From Struthidea cinerea (lineage: Eukaryota > Chordata > Aves > Passeriformes > Corcoracidae), in the NCBI GenBank assembly GCA_013397865.1, contig VZTI01003146.1, positions 1,503,466-1,567,465 on the forward strand: a DNA stretch of 64,000 nucleotides, given 5' to 3'. The stretch's first letter is position 1. Every line of letters starts with the position of its first letter. Below the pieces are notes generated by a model, which saw nothing but the letters and a program-made list of their open reading frames with translations, searched no databases and was not told the DNA's origin. The translations under genes were made by a program, and so were the position numbers. Shown here in pieces: positions 13,901 to 24,522 of this stretch.

Positions 13901-14118
13901 CATAGAATCATTAAGGTTGGAAAAGATCTTTTAGATCTTTGAGTCCAAAGATTAAGCTGGCAATGCCAAGTCCACCACTAAACCATGTCCCTAAGCACCA
14001 CATCTACACATCTTTTGAGTGCTTCCTGGGATGGTGATTCCATCACTTCACTGGGCAGCCTGTTTCAGTGCTTGGTCACCACTTCAGTGAAGAAATTTTT
14101 ACTCATATCCAATCTAAC
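13901..14118 (-). mobile_element. CR1 LINE 3' fragment
   Basis: The reverse complement of the avian CR1 3' end. 'catagaatcattaaggttgg' marks the element's terminal region. 'gtccaccactaaaccatgtc' and a 'gggcagcctgtttcagtgct' block follow, as in other CR1 copies. Similarity fades after 'atccaatctaa' near 14118. It is the first element of a nested repeat cluster. Confidence 0.9.
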
Positions 14119-14243
14119 GATATTTCATTGTGTTCTTTTAGAACATTCTTTGAGTATACCTACATTATGGAAAAATGGAGACAGTATTATATGCTCCGCT
14201 TTCTTTCTACACTACGTAGTATTTTGGAGAGCTCTCTCCTATC
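14119..14243 (-). mobile_element. Old CR1-like fragment, left part (tentative)
   Basis: The stretch ending 'ttttggagagctctctcct' resembles the portion of old CR1/L3-type LINEs that lies left of the segment recognised at 14810-15320, in the same orientation. The ERVL LTR at 14244-14804 would then separate two halves of one older insertion. The similarity is weak and judged by eye. Confidence 0.3.
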
Positions 14244-14804
14244 TGTGATGTTGTTGGCTGGGATAGATGATTTCCTTCACAGTAGCTGGTGTGGGGCTCT
14301 GCTTCAGTTTTGTACTGGAAACAGTGTTGATAATTCAGGGATGTTTTAGTTACTGCTGAGCAGTGCTTACACAGAGTCAAGGTCTTTTCTGCTCTCCCAC
14401 ACCAGTGAGGAGGCTGGGGGTGCACAAGAAGTTGGGAGACGATACAACCAGGACAGCTGATATTCCATACCACATGGCACCATGTTCAGCCTATAAAGCG
14501 GAAGGAAGAAGAAAGAAGAGGGACATTTGGAGTGAGTGATGGTGTTCGTCTTCTCAAGTCACTGTTATGTATGCTGGAGCCCTGCTTTCCTGGGGATGGC
14601 TGAACACCTGCTTGCCCAAGGGAAGCGGTGAATGAATTCCTTGTTTTGCTTTCCTTGTGTGCGTGCATGCCTTTTGCTTTACCTATTTAGCTGTCTTTAT
14701 CTCAGCCCACGAGTTTCCTCACTTTTGCTCTCCCCATCGCACTGGGAAGAAATGAGCAACTGGCTGTGTGGGGCTTAGTTGCCAGCTGGAGTTAAACCAT
14801 GACA
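14244..14804 (+). mobile_element. ERVL-type solo LTR
   Basis: About 560 bp beginning TGTGATGTTGTTGGCTGGGAT and ending GGAGTTAAACCATGACA, matching the layout of avian ERVL LTRs. Seen inside are a 'cacagtagctggtgtggggc' block, 'gaggaggctgggggtgcaca', a TATA-like TATAAAG at 14492-14498, and 'ctgtctttatctcagccca' near the U5 end. The expected poly(A) signal position reads ATTTAG (14685-14690), so it looks decayed. CTATC before and TTATC after form a 5-bp target duplication with one mismatch. No internal viral sequence adjoins it, so it is a solo LTR. Confidence 0.85.
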
Positions 14805-14809
14805 TTATC

Positions 14810-15320
14810 ACTTTTCTCCTAACCAAATTAACGGATCTAGTTCTTTTCTGTTTTGTCCCTATTTGAAACATTCTCCTGTGATTCTTATAAGTTTCATTTG
14901 CCTTTCTCAAAATATTTTTCAATTTCTCTCATAGTCTCTTTAATTGAGTCGACCAAAATTAAATGTAGTATTTGAAGTAAGGACATGCTGTAGAGCAGGT
15001 TGTATACATTATATAGCATTTCATATAATTTTGTCTTTGCTATTCACCACCCCCTTTTCCATGCAGCCAAACGTCTTATTTGCTACTTCTTCATGCACAG
15101 CAGATATCTTCTTTGAATGATCTGTAATGATGCCTAGAACTATTTTCCTAAGAAATAACAGCTTATTCTAAATCCATCAGTACGTATCAGTATTTTAAAC
15201 TGTTCCTTCCAGTATCAGTTACCTTGTACTTGTCTAAAATAAATCTAATCTGTTATTGTGTTGCATATTTCTCTAGTTTGATAGGTCTTGTCAGAATTTC
15301 TCCCCTCATTAGCACTGGAA
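14810..15320 (-). mobile_element. Ancient CR1/L3-like LINE fragment
   Basis: A diverged, minus-oriented LINE fragment. Landmarks in order are 'gtcgaccaaaattaaatgta', 'atgcagccaaacgtcttatt', 'gaatgatctgtaatgatgcc', and 'taccttgtacttgtctaaaa' followed by 'gttattgtgttgcatatttc'. This order matches the conserved part of amniote CR1/L3-class elements. It is far more diverged than the other CR1 copies here, so it should be old. It may continue leftward beyond the inserted ERVL LTR. Confidence 0.6.
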
Positions 15321-17088
15321 GATTTTATTCCTCTAGGCAATACTGCAGCTTGCTTTGATTATACTCTCTTCCTATTACTTAATATTGTTTAATATTTACA
15401 CAGTGGGATTGATTCATCACCTGATCAACACCTGATATACAAAGGCCTGTTTGGAGATGGTGTGAGAAGTAAACCCATCTTTTCTGCTACCCCAGAGAGT
15501 GAAGGAATGTCTGGAGCCACACAAAGAGAGTGCAGCTGCCTCAGGAAGTGTAATTATAGGGCAATTCTCTAATTAATCTCGTCTTAATTGAACTGCTCCT
15601 GTATTATCTTCATGAAATCCAGTGCAGCACTGCCCTGGAGCAGCTCTGCTCACCAGGTGCAGATGTCCCTCTGGGCTAAGAGTGTGAGGGAGCTGCAGAA
15701 TCTGCAGTCTGGGTCTCTCTGTGCTCTGGCATTTCCTGAGAGTGTTAACAATCCAGGGTTTCTGATTTTCTCCTGTAATTTTTGACCCCCAGCAGGACTT
15801 TGTTCAACAGCAATTGTCTTCTCATTTCCTCAAGTGAAGATCAAAACGGGTCAACAAACTGTTGTAAGAGCTTCATCCCCAAGATAGTAATGATCCCATT
15901 CTCTTACACTGGGCATCAGTAACAGGACAAGCACACACAGAGATGGTTTTTACCTGAGACCCCGTGGATAGCATAGCCATAAGGCAGGACAGGTCCTGGC
16001 TTCCAGGGGCCATGCCACAGCTCCAGCCAGGGGGCAGGACACTGGGGACAGCCCCAGGCATTTGGCATCAACCAGGGATGGGCCATGGGCAAGGGTGGGC
16101 ACTCAAATGGGATACAAAACTGTGTTTGGGGGTAGGTTCTGGTACAGTTATAGCCTAAAAGCACTTGAAGAGTACCCACACAGGCAATAGGACTGTACAT
16201 TGTTTAATAATGGAAAATTTAAAAAAAATACATTATTTTACAACTGAGCAAGTTCCTGACACTGGGTTTTTTTTACAGAACATTTATGGCAGAGGGGAAG
16301 TCTTGATGTCCTATTACCTGGGACATTTAAAATTAAGCTGATCAAAACCTCAGCACATGCACTGTGGGAAACACTCCAGAAATCGCACAGATTCATTACA
16401 TGCAATTTAAATCTTTCGGTTTTGTTACGCACTCAAGGAACAAACTAAATCCCAACAGGATATCACCATACTGTGCCCATGCCATACAGCTAAGGATGTA
16501 TGAACAGCATGTAGTCATGTTCATAATGAATAAGAAATGGAACCAAAGCCTGTCACTTTTGCTACACTGGCCTTTCTGCCAGCCAGAATGACATATTCCA
16601 CTATTACTTTAGACATTTTAACCAGTTTATCCACAAAAAAGAAAAAAAAAGAACTCTTGGTGAACTATTAATTACAAATGTGCTTAAAATACCCATTATC
16701 ACTGGAAATATAGGGCAAAACCTTGCCCTGGGACATGCAAGCAAAAATCCTGTTGTCTTCAGAGTGACTTGCAAGTGTATGTCCAAGGGCAATGATTAGA
16801 CTATTATTATTTGCTCAAAGAAATAAGCCAGGTAATAATGAAGAAGGACATTCTTAGTGTTTCATCCATAACACTGCAACCTCAAGCCACATATATTTTC
16901 AGATTTAACCTGGAATATTTTACAGCATGCAATTAGCTTGACAAAATACTGTTTCAAGTCTCATTCATTAAGAGATTCCTGATGGTCTTGGTATTTTGCT
17001 TAAAAAAAGAAATCATTATTTCAGAGAGTACAAAGCGAATTTTCAACTGAGAGGAGATCCTGAAAAATGAGAGGGAAGGAAGAGAGGG

Positions 17089-17143
17089 AGGAAGGAAGGA
17101 AGGAAGGAAGGAAGGAAGGAAGGAAGGAAGGAAGGAAGGAAGG
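17089..17143. repeat. (GGAA)n microsatellite
   Basis: A pure tetranucleotide run of 55 bp, close to 14 units, flanked by purine-rich sequence from about 17071. Its purine-pyrimidine strand asymmetry could allow triplex formation. ETS factors bind GGAA cores. The repeated peptides predicted here (KEGR on plus, SFLP on minus) are repeat artefacts, not proteins. Confidence 0.97.
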
Positions 17144-17782
17144 CAAAACAAATACGTGCATTGAGGTTTGTGAAGCTGAAAAGACATCTTTGTTTTTATT
17201 TGCATCTGTGAAATGCACTCTTGAAGTCACACATGAATTATACAGAGAAACTGGAAGGTTCTTATTTCTAGAATGATCTCTTGGGTTCAGTTAGGGGAAG
17301 AAGAATCCCACATCTACTTGAAGACTTTTTGAACCAAGAAATTTGTGGACTAGGCAACTTACTAAGATGTTGAAAGATTAATGTAAAACAGGACTTAAAC
17401 TAGCTATTGAGACTTGAGAAATGCAAATGCTTTTAAAATAGTTTCTAATCCCTGAAAAAACAAGCCTAACTCTTGGAATCTGGGATTGTATTTTCAGAAG
17501 TAAGACATCTTAAAGCATTTCTGAGGAAGACCTGAGCACTGGTCATCTGGAAAATTTGGCCCTTTGAAGCATCTTAAATTGGACGCACATTATGATTCTG
17601 CCTGTTGAAAATTTACTCTTGAATTCCTGGTACTTGCTTGAAGTTTACACTGCTAAGAATACTAAAGAGACTGCAAATATGTTAATTTTCAGCAACATTC
17701 CTTCTAGTACAAGTGCTTATAAGGTATTTGCAAAAGATCCATTGGATATTTTTAGTGTCATTGATTATGATATTAACATCAC

Positions 17783-17809
17783 TATTAATATTATTATTAA
17801 TAATAATAG
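17783..17809. repeat. ATT/AAT-rich near-palindromic simple repeat
   Basis: A short run of ATT units passes into AAT units, making a nearly self-complementary AT tract of about 27 bp. It is probably a decayed trinucleotide microsatellite. Confidence 0.7.
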
Positions 17810-20800
17810 TCTCAATTTATTTGTTTGGAATAAATTTTTTTGTGGTCTTTCCAGGTCTGCTGAACAAGAATGCAAGCAGGCTCTGGCTTGCTTTAACATC
17901 AGGCCCAGCATTCCTGGCCTGAACTATGAAACTCCTCTTGTCTTCAATGGATGAGGAGACTATTTCCACAGTACACAAAAATATCTCTGGCAACAATAGT
18001 AGCAGTCATTCCTTTGCTCATCTGCAAGGTAAAATGTTCTTTTGTAAAATACCGGGTAATGGTAATGCAGCTTTTGACCTTCATCAGGGAAACTCTCGCT
18101 GCTGAATCTTGATCTTGCGTCTACATGCTCTATTTCCTTTGAGAATGCCTAGACATTACTGGAAGCTGTCACCCCAATGACTGCTTTGAACTCGAGACAG
18201 CTGCACTTCTGCTAATAGCTCTGCCCTGGTGCAGTTCCCTCACATGTAGTTTTGCCCTATGCAGAATGATTATCAGCAAGAAATCTGGCCTCATTGTCTC
18301 AGGTAGATTGCATTTGCCTGTTCAGTTTTCATTGCCATCTTTCAATCTGAATTTTTTTTTTACCCATTATCTCATGTTCTGTTGTGTTCAAAAGATTCTA
18401 ATAGCACTTGCAGGAAAGCCACAACGGAATATTAGGTAATCACTGATGACATTCTGTGAAATGTGTAAATTGCTACAAAATATTTCTCCACTGTGCAACC
18501 TACTTAGATTCTAGTTCTGTGAGGATTTACTTATGTGCTAATTTATGCCTGGTGGTTTGAAGTTTCTCAGCAAAAAAAACTCAAGCCTATGTTAAGTATT
18601 TCCAGAAGGGCACCGAGAAACAGAGGAACTTCAAATCATTATTATTCATGGTTTTTTTTTTCTCTTCTTTAACATCAAAAGACCTGATTCCAGAGGGATC
18701 AGTTAAGTACTTGCTTAACTCCAGTTAACTTGCTGTCAGACCTGTCCTTAGCATATGAAGATGGTAGAAACAGCTGTGGCATCAGTATCAAGTGATGGTA
18801 CAGAGTAGCACAATAAAAATAAAAATGTATCCTATAGACTACAGAAAAAAGCAGTGTTTTCCTAATTACCTCTGAAGTCTGAGCTTGACAAGAAAATATA
18901 TTACATAGGTCTTTGTTGAATGCGGAAAAAGACAGCATTCACATGAGAAGAAAGGTGCAAACCTCCTGCAGCATCTTCCCATCTTTCTGTCCTCAGACAT
19001 GAATGTTACCTGGTTATAGATTGCCAGGTCATACTTCATTTATTAAAAAGCTGATGCCAGGCACTGCATGGTAGATGCCATTTGCAGTATGTGTAAATCT
19101 TAATAGACTTTTAAATCCTAAGGAAGATGCTAAATCTTCTGGACATCAGGCAGGTGAGAGCATGAATATAGTAAGGGATTCCAAATCTAAAGAGTATTTT
19201 GAATTTTAAAACTATTTAACTGTTTGAAGCTATTTCATCTCCTCACAACCTTTTGAATTTCGCAATTTCTTGATTTCCACCAATTTTAGTGAACGAAGAG
19301 ATGATGAAAAGGAAAGGAAACCCTCAGGCTGCTGCTGGGGTTATGTTTTCACACCTCCCATTCCTGATGAAGTGCTCATGAAGCTTATCATGAGCCATTG
19401 CAGTTTATAGCTTGATTTTGCTCTGCCATAAAATGTCAGGCTTTAGGCTGTGACTACAAATGGCAGAAGCTCAGCTGTCCGCTGTGCCAACCCAGAGCAG
19501 AAACCTTGGCAGCCCCTCCAGTGTTACTGACAAACACAGAATTTCTCATCATTTTGTTTTGTGGAGAAAAGCTGGAAAAAACAATGTCAGCGTACCTGAA
19601 AGACTCCAAGAACCTAAAATGACTCAAAAGGTGTAAAAAGCAAATCAGGATTTATAAGGTAACTACGTCATTTTAGTGTGTATTTTTTTGATTTACAGGA
19701 CTGGCAGCTGGGGTTAGACAGAGTTTGCTTATGAGACTTTGACTGATTTCAGACACAGGAAAATCCACTGTTTCTGGGGTTTGGCTGGTATATACCTGGC
19801 AGGACTCGGCACAGACAGAGTCACTATTTTCTTTGGGCGGGTGAGGACCTCTAACTAAGACTTGCTGTTTTCCTGGGGCTGGGCTCACACAGCTACAAGC
19901 TGGTTTGCAGCACCAGCAGTCGTGAAGACAGCAGTGATGGAGGTTTTTTTTCCACTGGTAGCAAAGTGCTTTGGCTCAGATTCCTGCTGTCCCAGTGGGG
20001 TGGTTACAAAGCACTTTCATGCTTTGTTTCTGGTTCAGATAGCCCCCGGCATCGATGTGAGCACCCTCCAGGGCAGGATGAGCTGCTGTGTCCCCCCTTC
20101 TCACGTGCACGCCCAGCGTGTGAGAGGCAGTCAGGGTAATGAGAAACACGGCATGAGCTGTATCTGTGGGAAAAGTCAGCTTGCCTTTCCAAGGGGAGTT
20201 TCCCAGGGTTTTCTTAATTTAAAATGCAAGCACTAATGCATAAAAGGAAGTGGTGGGGAGAGCAAAACTAAACATCAATGCACACTGCTGAATATAAGAG
20301 GGAGCTGTGGAGAACACCTTTAAACTTGAGAGATTAAGACCCTTAGAATAAGGGTAATTTCATGGTGGAAAACCTATTTTATTTTACCTTCTGTTGAGAG
20401 GAGTAAAATTGCATTGCACAGTTTTCATTGCACAGTTAGGGACTGGTAGTCTTTATACACTGTACAACCTATGGGATAGCAGAGCAGAAACTGCTTTCTT
20501 TTTTCTGAGGTTTCAGAAAATAATTTTGAAACAAATTAACAAGAATGGGACTTCATGACATCAATCACATATCTCCAAAAAACATGTGTGCCAGCAGAAA
20601 GCTAGCTATCTAAAAGGCTAGAGGAGGTCATAAAGACATAACTTACATAGATTTGCAGATGAAATATGTAATGAAGCTTGTCCACAGAATTATTAGATAT
20701 TATGAAACAGTTTTGAGACGCCTTTTTCGGACACTTAATTTTTAAGCCTTAGCGATAATGTGAGCATTCTTTGATGACCATAATGACTTGTTGAAAGGTT

Positions 20801-21367
20801 GGCTTTTTAAGGAAATGTGACTGAAATCTCTGTCCATCAGTCTCTTTGCTTGCTCTTTGTTCTCTCATGCTCTTGACCAAGCTGGCTGATCCTACCAGAA
20901 TCAGCAAAAGGGCAAAGTATCTTGAAGTTACAAAGGTCTGACAAGTTTCACAAAAATTGACAGCTGAGAAAAAAAGGAAGCCTCAAATTAATACTGTCAG
21001 TGACGCAAAAGCTTCAGCACAAACACAAGACTCTTCAGCATGGGCTGAACTAACCACAGTAGGTGAAGAATATAAAGTTATAGATCAGAGGTTTGGTCAT
21101 ATGGGAGGGAGTGGGGGGTGGGCAGAGGAGTAGCTGAAGTAATTGTGGTAGGGGCAGGCAGAAGGATGAACAGATGCAGGATGTAAGTAAATAGAAAACC
21201 AGTCATTGTTAATTCTGTTGTTACTATAGCTGCTTTCTTTTTAACACAAATTGGAATTCCAAATAATCACAAACATCCAGGAGCTGCAGAATAAAGTAAG
21301 ACACCAGGTTTCACAACACTTGCTGCACTAGATCTGCTAACATTGCAGCACTAGAGCTCATTCTTAC

Positions 21368-21461
21368 CTTTCCACAGGGTCAGCCAAATGCTGAGAGGTA
21401 ATACTGACCTCGTTAAAAGCACTTTCCATAAGCAGTCTCCATGCTCGGTGTAAGGACCTCA
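21368..21461 (-). CDS. Possible internal coding exon, unidentified
   Basis: On the minus strand, a pyrimidine-rich acceptor (GCTGTGTTTTCTTTAG) precedes a 94-bp segment ending GGAAAG at a near-consensus donor, GTAAGAATGA. One frame is open throughout: about 30 residues containing RSLHRAWRLLMESAFNEV, then SITSQHLADPVE, with two bases before and two after for split codons. The SLxRAWxxxM pattern recalls the F-BAR helix of PACSIN-like proteins, but that is a by-eye match over few residues. The other two frames have stops. An open frame of this length arises often by chance, so the splice sites carry most of the weight. It could instead be a non-coding exon or coincidence. Its phase does not join directly to the exon candidate at 10583-10767. 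Confidence 0.33.
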
Positions 21462-21882
21462 CTAAAGAAAACACAGCTTACTAATATGAGGGTTCATTGG
21501 AAGTTAGATTTTTCAGCAAAAACAGGCCAACTTTTGTAATTCTGTGATGCAAACCCAACTTATCTTTTGGAGATGAGGGAAAGGACAATCTAAAATGCCA
21601 GTGTTGTAAGAGGCATCTCAGATAAACCCAAAATTGAGTTCCTGGCATCCAAATATTCAGGGCAGAATGTTTTAGAATAAGTACCTATTGTTTTCTTTTC
21701 TAACATGGATCTCACTTTTGGAGGACTTGTGATGCCTCAAGATTTTTAGTTTTTTCATGTATTTTTAGCTCTGTAGGTTTCTAATATATAGTTTTATAGT
21801 TTCTAGCACCTTCTTACCCTTTTTCACACTTTAGAACCATAGCTAACCCTTTCTAACACATTATGTCACACTCTTGAAATTC

Positions 21883-22205
21883 TGTTTAGTCTTATTTTCA
21901 AGAAGAGAATTTTTAACAAGGACATCTTGTTTTGCACCAGCATTTGAGAGACAAAACAGGATATAAAGCAAGGAACTCCCTGGACACACTCCAAGGGGCA
22001 GGCCCAAGGTCACCAGGGCAACTGCTCTCCTATTGGATGTACCTGCTAGATAGACTAATTAACTAACCTTATAAAAATTGTAGAAATGCTATACCGCTCA
22101 TGCACTTAGCTATTTTTGTGCACCTGAAACTTCCATTAAAGAACTGCTCTTTATATTACCACTTTAATTTTGTTTGGAAAGTTTTTCTTTTGATTTCAGG
22201 CAACA
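21883..22205 (+). mobile_element. LTR of an endogenous retrovirus (first of two)
   Basis: A block with LTR organisation: a CCAAT-type ATTGG near 22032-22037, a TATA-like TTATAAAA at about 22069-22076, a poly(A)-type ATTAAA at 22135-22140, then a T-rich U5-like part ending 'tgatttcaggcaaca' at 22205. The 5' limit is uncertain: 21883 is a plausible TG start, but I found no matching target duplication. Family not assigned (ERVK or ERV1 type possible). Confidence 0.5.
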
Positions 22206-22789
22206 GTTTCTGCTTTGATTGAAAATTAATATATTGATACAAAATCCCACAAAGGATGTGTTTTTCGCCATCTACCAATTTTTCCCGCCACAATGCAGCG
22301 GTGAGGTAGAAATGGCGGCGCAGGCATCTGAGGGGAACTGAGCCCAGTGGAGCGGCAGTGTGGCCCAGCTGGGACAACCTACCTTCCAGGGGGTTTGTTT
22401 GTCACTGGTCTTCTTTGTTTTGGGCTGGGGTGTGAGACACTGTCTGCAGGAGTCCCTCACCATCTTGTGGTGAGGCGTGTGGGAGCAGCCGCCATCTTAC
22501 CTCTGTCTGGGGAAGCCACTGGATGTCACCTGTGGGGAGCGTCCGCCATTTTGGTTTTGTTCCTGGTGGTCAACACCTTTTGGTGGGTAAAACATCTTCT
22601 CTTTTTGTACACTTCTGTTATTAATATTGTGGTTGTTATTGTGTGTTTCTTATTCCATTGCTTTGTGCTTTCAGTAAATTATTATCTCAACCCATAGTCT
22701 CTGCTTTTATCCCTCCCTTACCAGAAGGGGCAGGGGTAGCAGAGTGGCTTATTTCAAATTTAATTTCCTGCTGGTGTTAAACCACTACA
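22206..22789 (+). mobile_element. ERVL-like LTR (second of two), GC-rich with CCAT motifs
   Basis: The 3' part has a recognisable avian ERVL LTR end: 'ttatctcaacccatagtctc', a 'ccagaaggggcaggggtagc' block, and 'tttcctgctggtgttaaacc' ending ACTACA at 22789. The 5' limit is not defined; 22206 is simply the end of the preceding LTR. Internally it is more GC-rich than its surroundings, with repeated GCCAT-type cores between 22266 and 22552. No retroviral gene adjoins it, so both LTRs look like solo or truncated remnants. Confidence 0.65.
22266..22552. promoter_or_regulatory. Cluster of YY1-like CCAT motifs in an LTR
   Basis: Core motifs seen: CGCCATCT (22266-22273), reverse AATGGCGGCG (22311-22320), ACCATCTT (about 22459-22466), GCCGCCATCTT (22488-22498) and CCGCCATTTT (about 22543-22552). 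YY1 is known to recognise the CCAT core, best as GCCGCCATNTT. Five matches in under 300 bp is suggestive of a promoter or repressor-binding region of the retroviral LTR. Binding is inferred. Confidence 0.5.
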
Positions 22790-24368
22790 CATGCACACAC
22801 ACAGACTTCTGTCTGTGTCACTTTTTGGTACTGCTGTCTATGTATTCTTTGTCTTCAGACAACCTGGCTTGTACTTTTTTTTGGGGTACCATAATCCTAA
22901 TCTGTCTACCCTCATCCTTTTTTTCTGCCTGGTACTAAGGATTATGACTATGTCTAAAGGCAGGGGTGTCGTCTGTATTGAAGCAGAAGTGTAGCTGATC
23001 AAATTATTCCTTGCCCCATCCTTTTTTGGGATGCTGTTTATTATTGAATTGACTGTCTTCCAGGCGTTATTTCTCCCTCAGCTCCCTCAGCTGTGCCAGT
23101 AGCCCACACTGCCTTCAGTCACAATTCAGGCTAAACTAGCTGATTTTGTACTGAAGCAGGCTATGAACACCCATACAACCTCATAATGCAGGTTGGCTAC
23201 AAAGACAGGCAGAGGCCCGTAGTGGATAGATGGTAGGCAGAAAAATCTTAATCCACTACAAGCTATTCCCAAGGGGATTGTATGTCTGGGTCATTGTATA
23301 AATATATTATAGATAGTCATAGAGACTATGGCCAGAACTACAAAGTATTTTAAAGGGAAGCAAAGCTCCAAGCTATCTCTTAAATCACAACCTGTGTGGC
23401 TTCCTTAAAGACACACAGGGAATCTGTGATGGAACAGGAAATTGAATTAAGCTTCCCAGGTAGCAAGTCTAAATTGCATTTTTTTTTTCAAAGTTGGAAG
23501 TCAAGTTAGAAAAACAATTTGCAACTAAGCAATGCACAGCAGTGGAATAGGAAAGAAAAGTTCTAGTTTATTTAAAGTATAGAACTTCTGTGAACTGCAG
23601 GTGTTAGAGATCAACACTTTAATGGGAGCCACATGCATTGCATCCTTGATGTCTGACTCCAAACTCAGGTTAAGAGATAAAATTGTTTTGACATCTAAGG
23701 AGGACATGATGTTCTTTCTGAATATAGATCAAGCTGTCTGTGACATGTAAATGAAACTCTTCTGAGTATTTTTTTTTTTAAAGAAATGTGATCAAAAAGA
23801 AAAGGTAGAGAATTTTTCATGGTTATGTGCTATCCTGGGAGTCCAGTTCTAATTACAGAGTCTCTTTGGACAATGGCAATGTTTTAATCTTGTTTTGCTG
23901 AAACACTTAAGCATGTACTTAGGTAAGGTTGTTTTCAGAACTGCATGTAAATAACACTTAGATCACAATGCTTTTCCCTGGTGCTGACTGTAATTTCCAT
24001 TCATTGATTCTGCCAGCCTTGTCTGGTCTAGTTTTTGGAAGATGTTTACATATATATTCATATACCTTACCATTAGTGTACACTGTTTTTCCCCTTGTCT
24101 GCTTAAATGTGTGCCACAGACCTCCTGTATGTCTAATGAAATATTTCTAAACTGGTTTCACACTGCTTCTATGAATTTCAATTTTTCTATTTTTCTTTTC
24201 AGTCTGTTCTTTCATCTAAAGAAAAATCTTTCTGTACTCTGAACTTTTGTATTGGAGACAGCTATCCTAAACTGTATAAGGAAGCAGAAGACGACGTGTC
24301 GTGCAAATGGACCCAGACTCCACTTTCTTTCAACAAACAGGACATTTCCTTAATGGCACTGCCACTTC
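22790..24368. other. Unique sequence without supported gene
   Basis: Begins with a short CA-rich stretch and an 8-bp hairpin (ACACAGAC / GTCTGTGT at 22799-22818). It also has a T-rich run near 23768. No recognisable repeat or coding exon. Confidence 0.5.
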
Positions 24369-24522
24369 ACAGAATCACAGAATCGAAGAATCATGGAATT
24401 GTTTAGGTTGGAAAACCTGAGATCATTGAGTTCAATCATTACCTGATCACTGCCAAGGCTACCACTAAACCATATCTCTTAGTGACCCATCTACATGTTT
24501 TGAACACCTACAGGGATGGTCT
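24369..24522 (-). mobile_element. CR1 LINE 3' fragment
   Basis: Starts with the reverse complement of the CR1 tail ('cagaatcacagaatcgaaga', then 'gtttaggttggaaaacctga') and continues through 'ggctaccactaaaccatatc' to 'ctacagggatggt'. It is short and 5'-truncated in the element's own sense. Similarity may extend some 20 bp further right. Confidence 0.88.

Larger units (their letters stand above)
15321..21367. other. Unique sequence with microsatellite
   Basis: No supported gene. Apart from a GGAA tetranucleotide repeat (17089-17143) and an ATT-rich stretch (17783-17809), I see no recognisable repeat. A minus-strand frame at 15916-16200 contains splice-like ends (acceptor near 16045, donor at 15951-15954), but the peptide resembles nothing known to me. 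Confidence 0.5.

Noticed and set aside
15951..16045. Minus-strand segment with acceptor- and donor-like ends
   Set aside because: The frame runs open well past both ends, the donor is weak (GTAAAA) and the peptide is proline/tryptophan-rich with no resemblance to known proteins.
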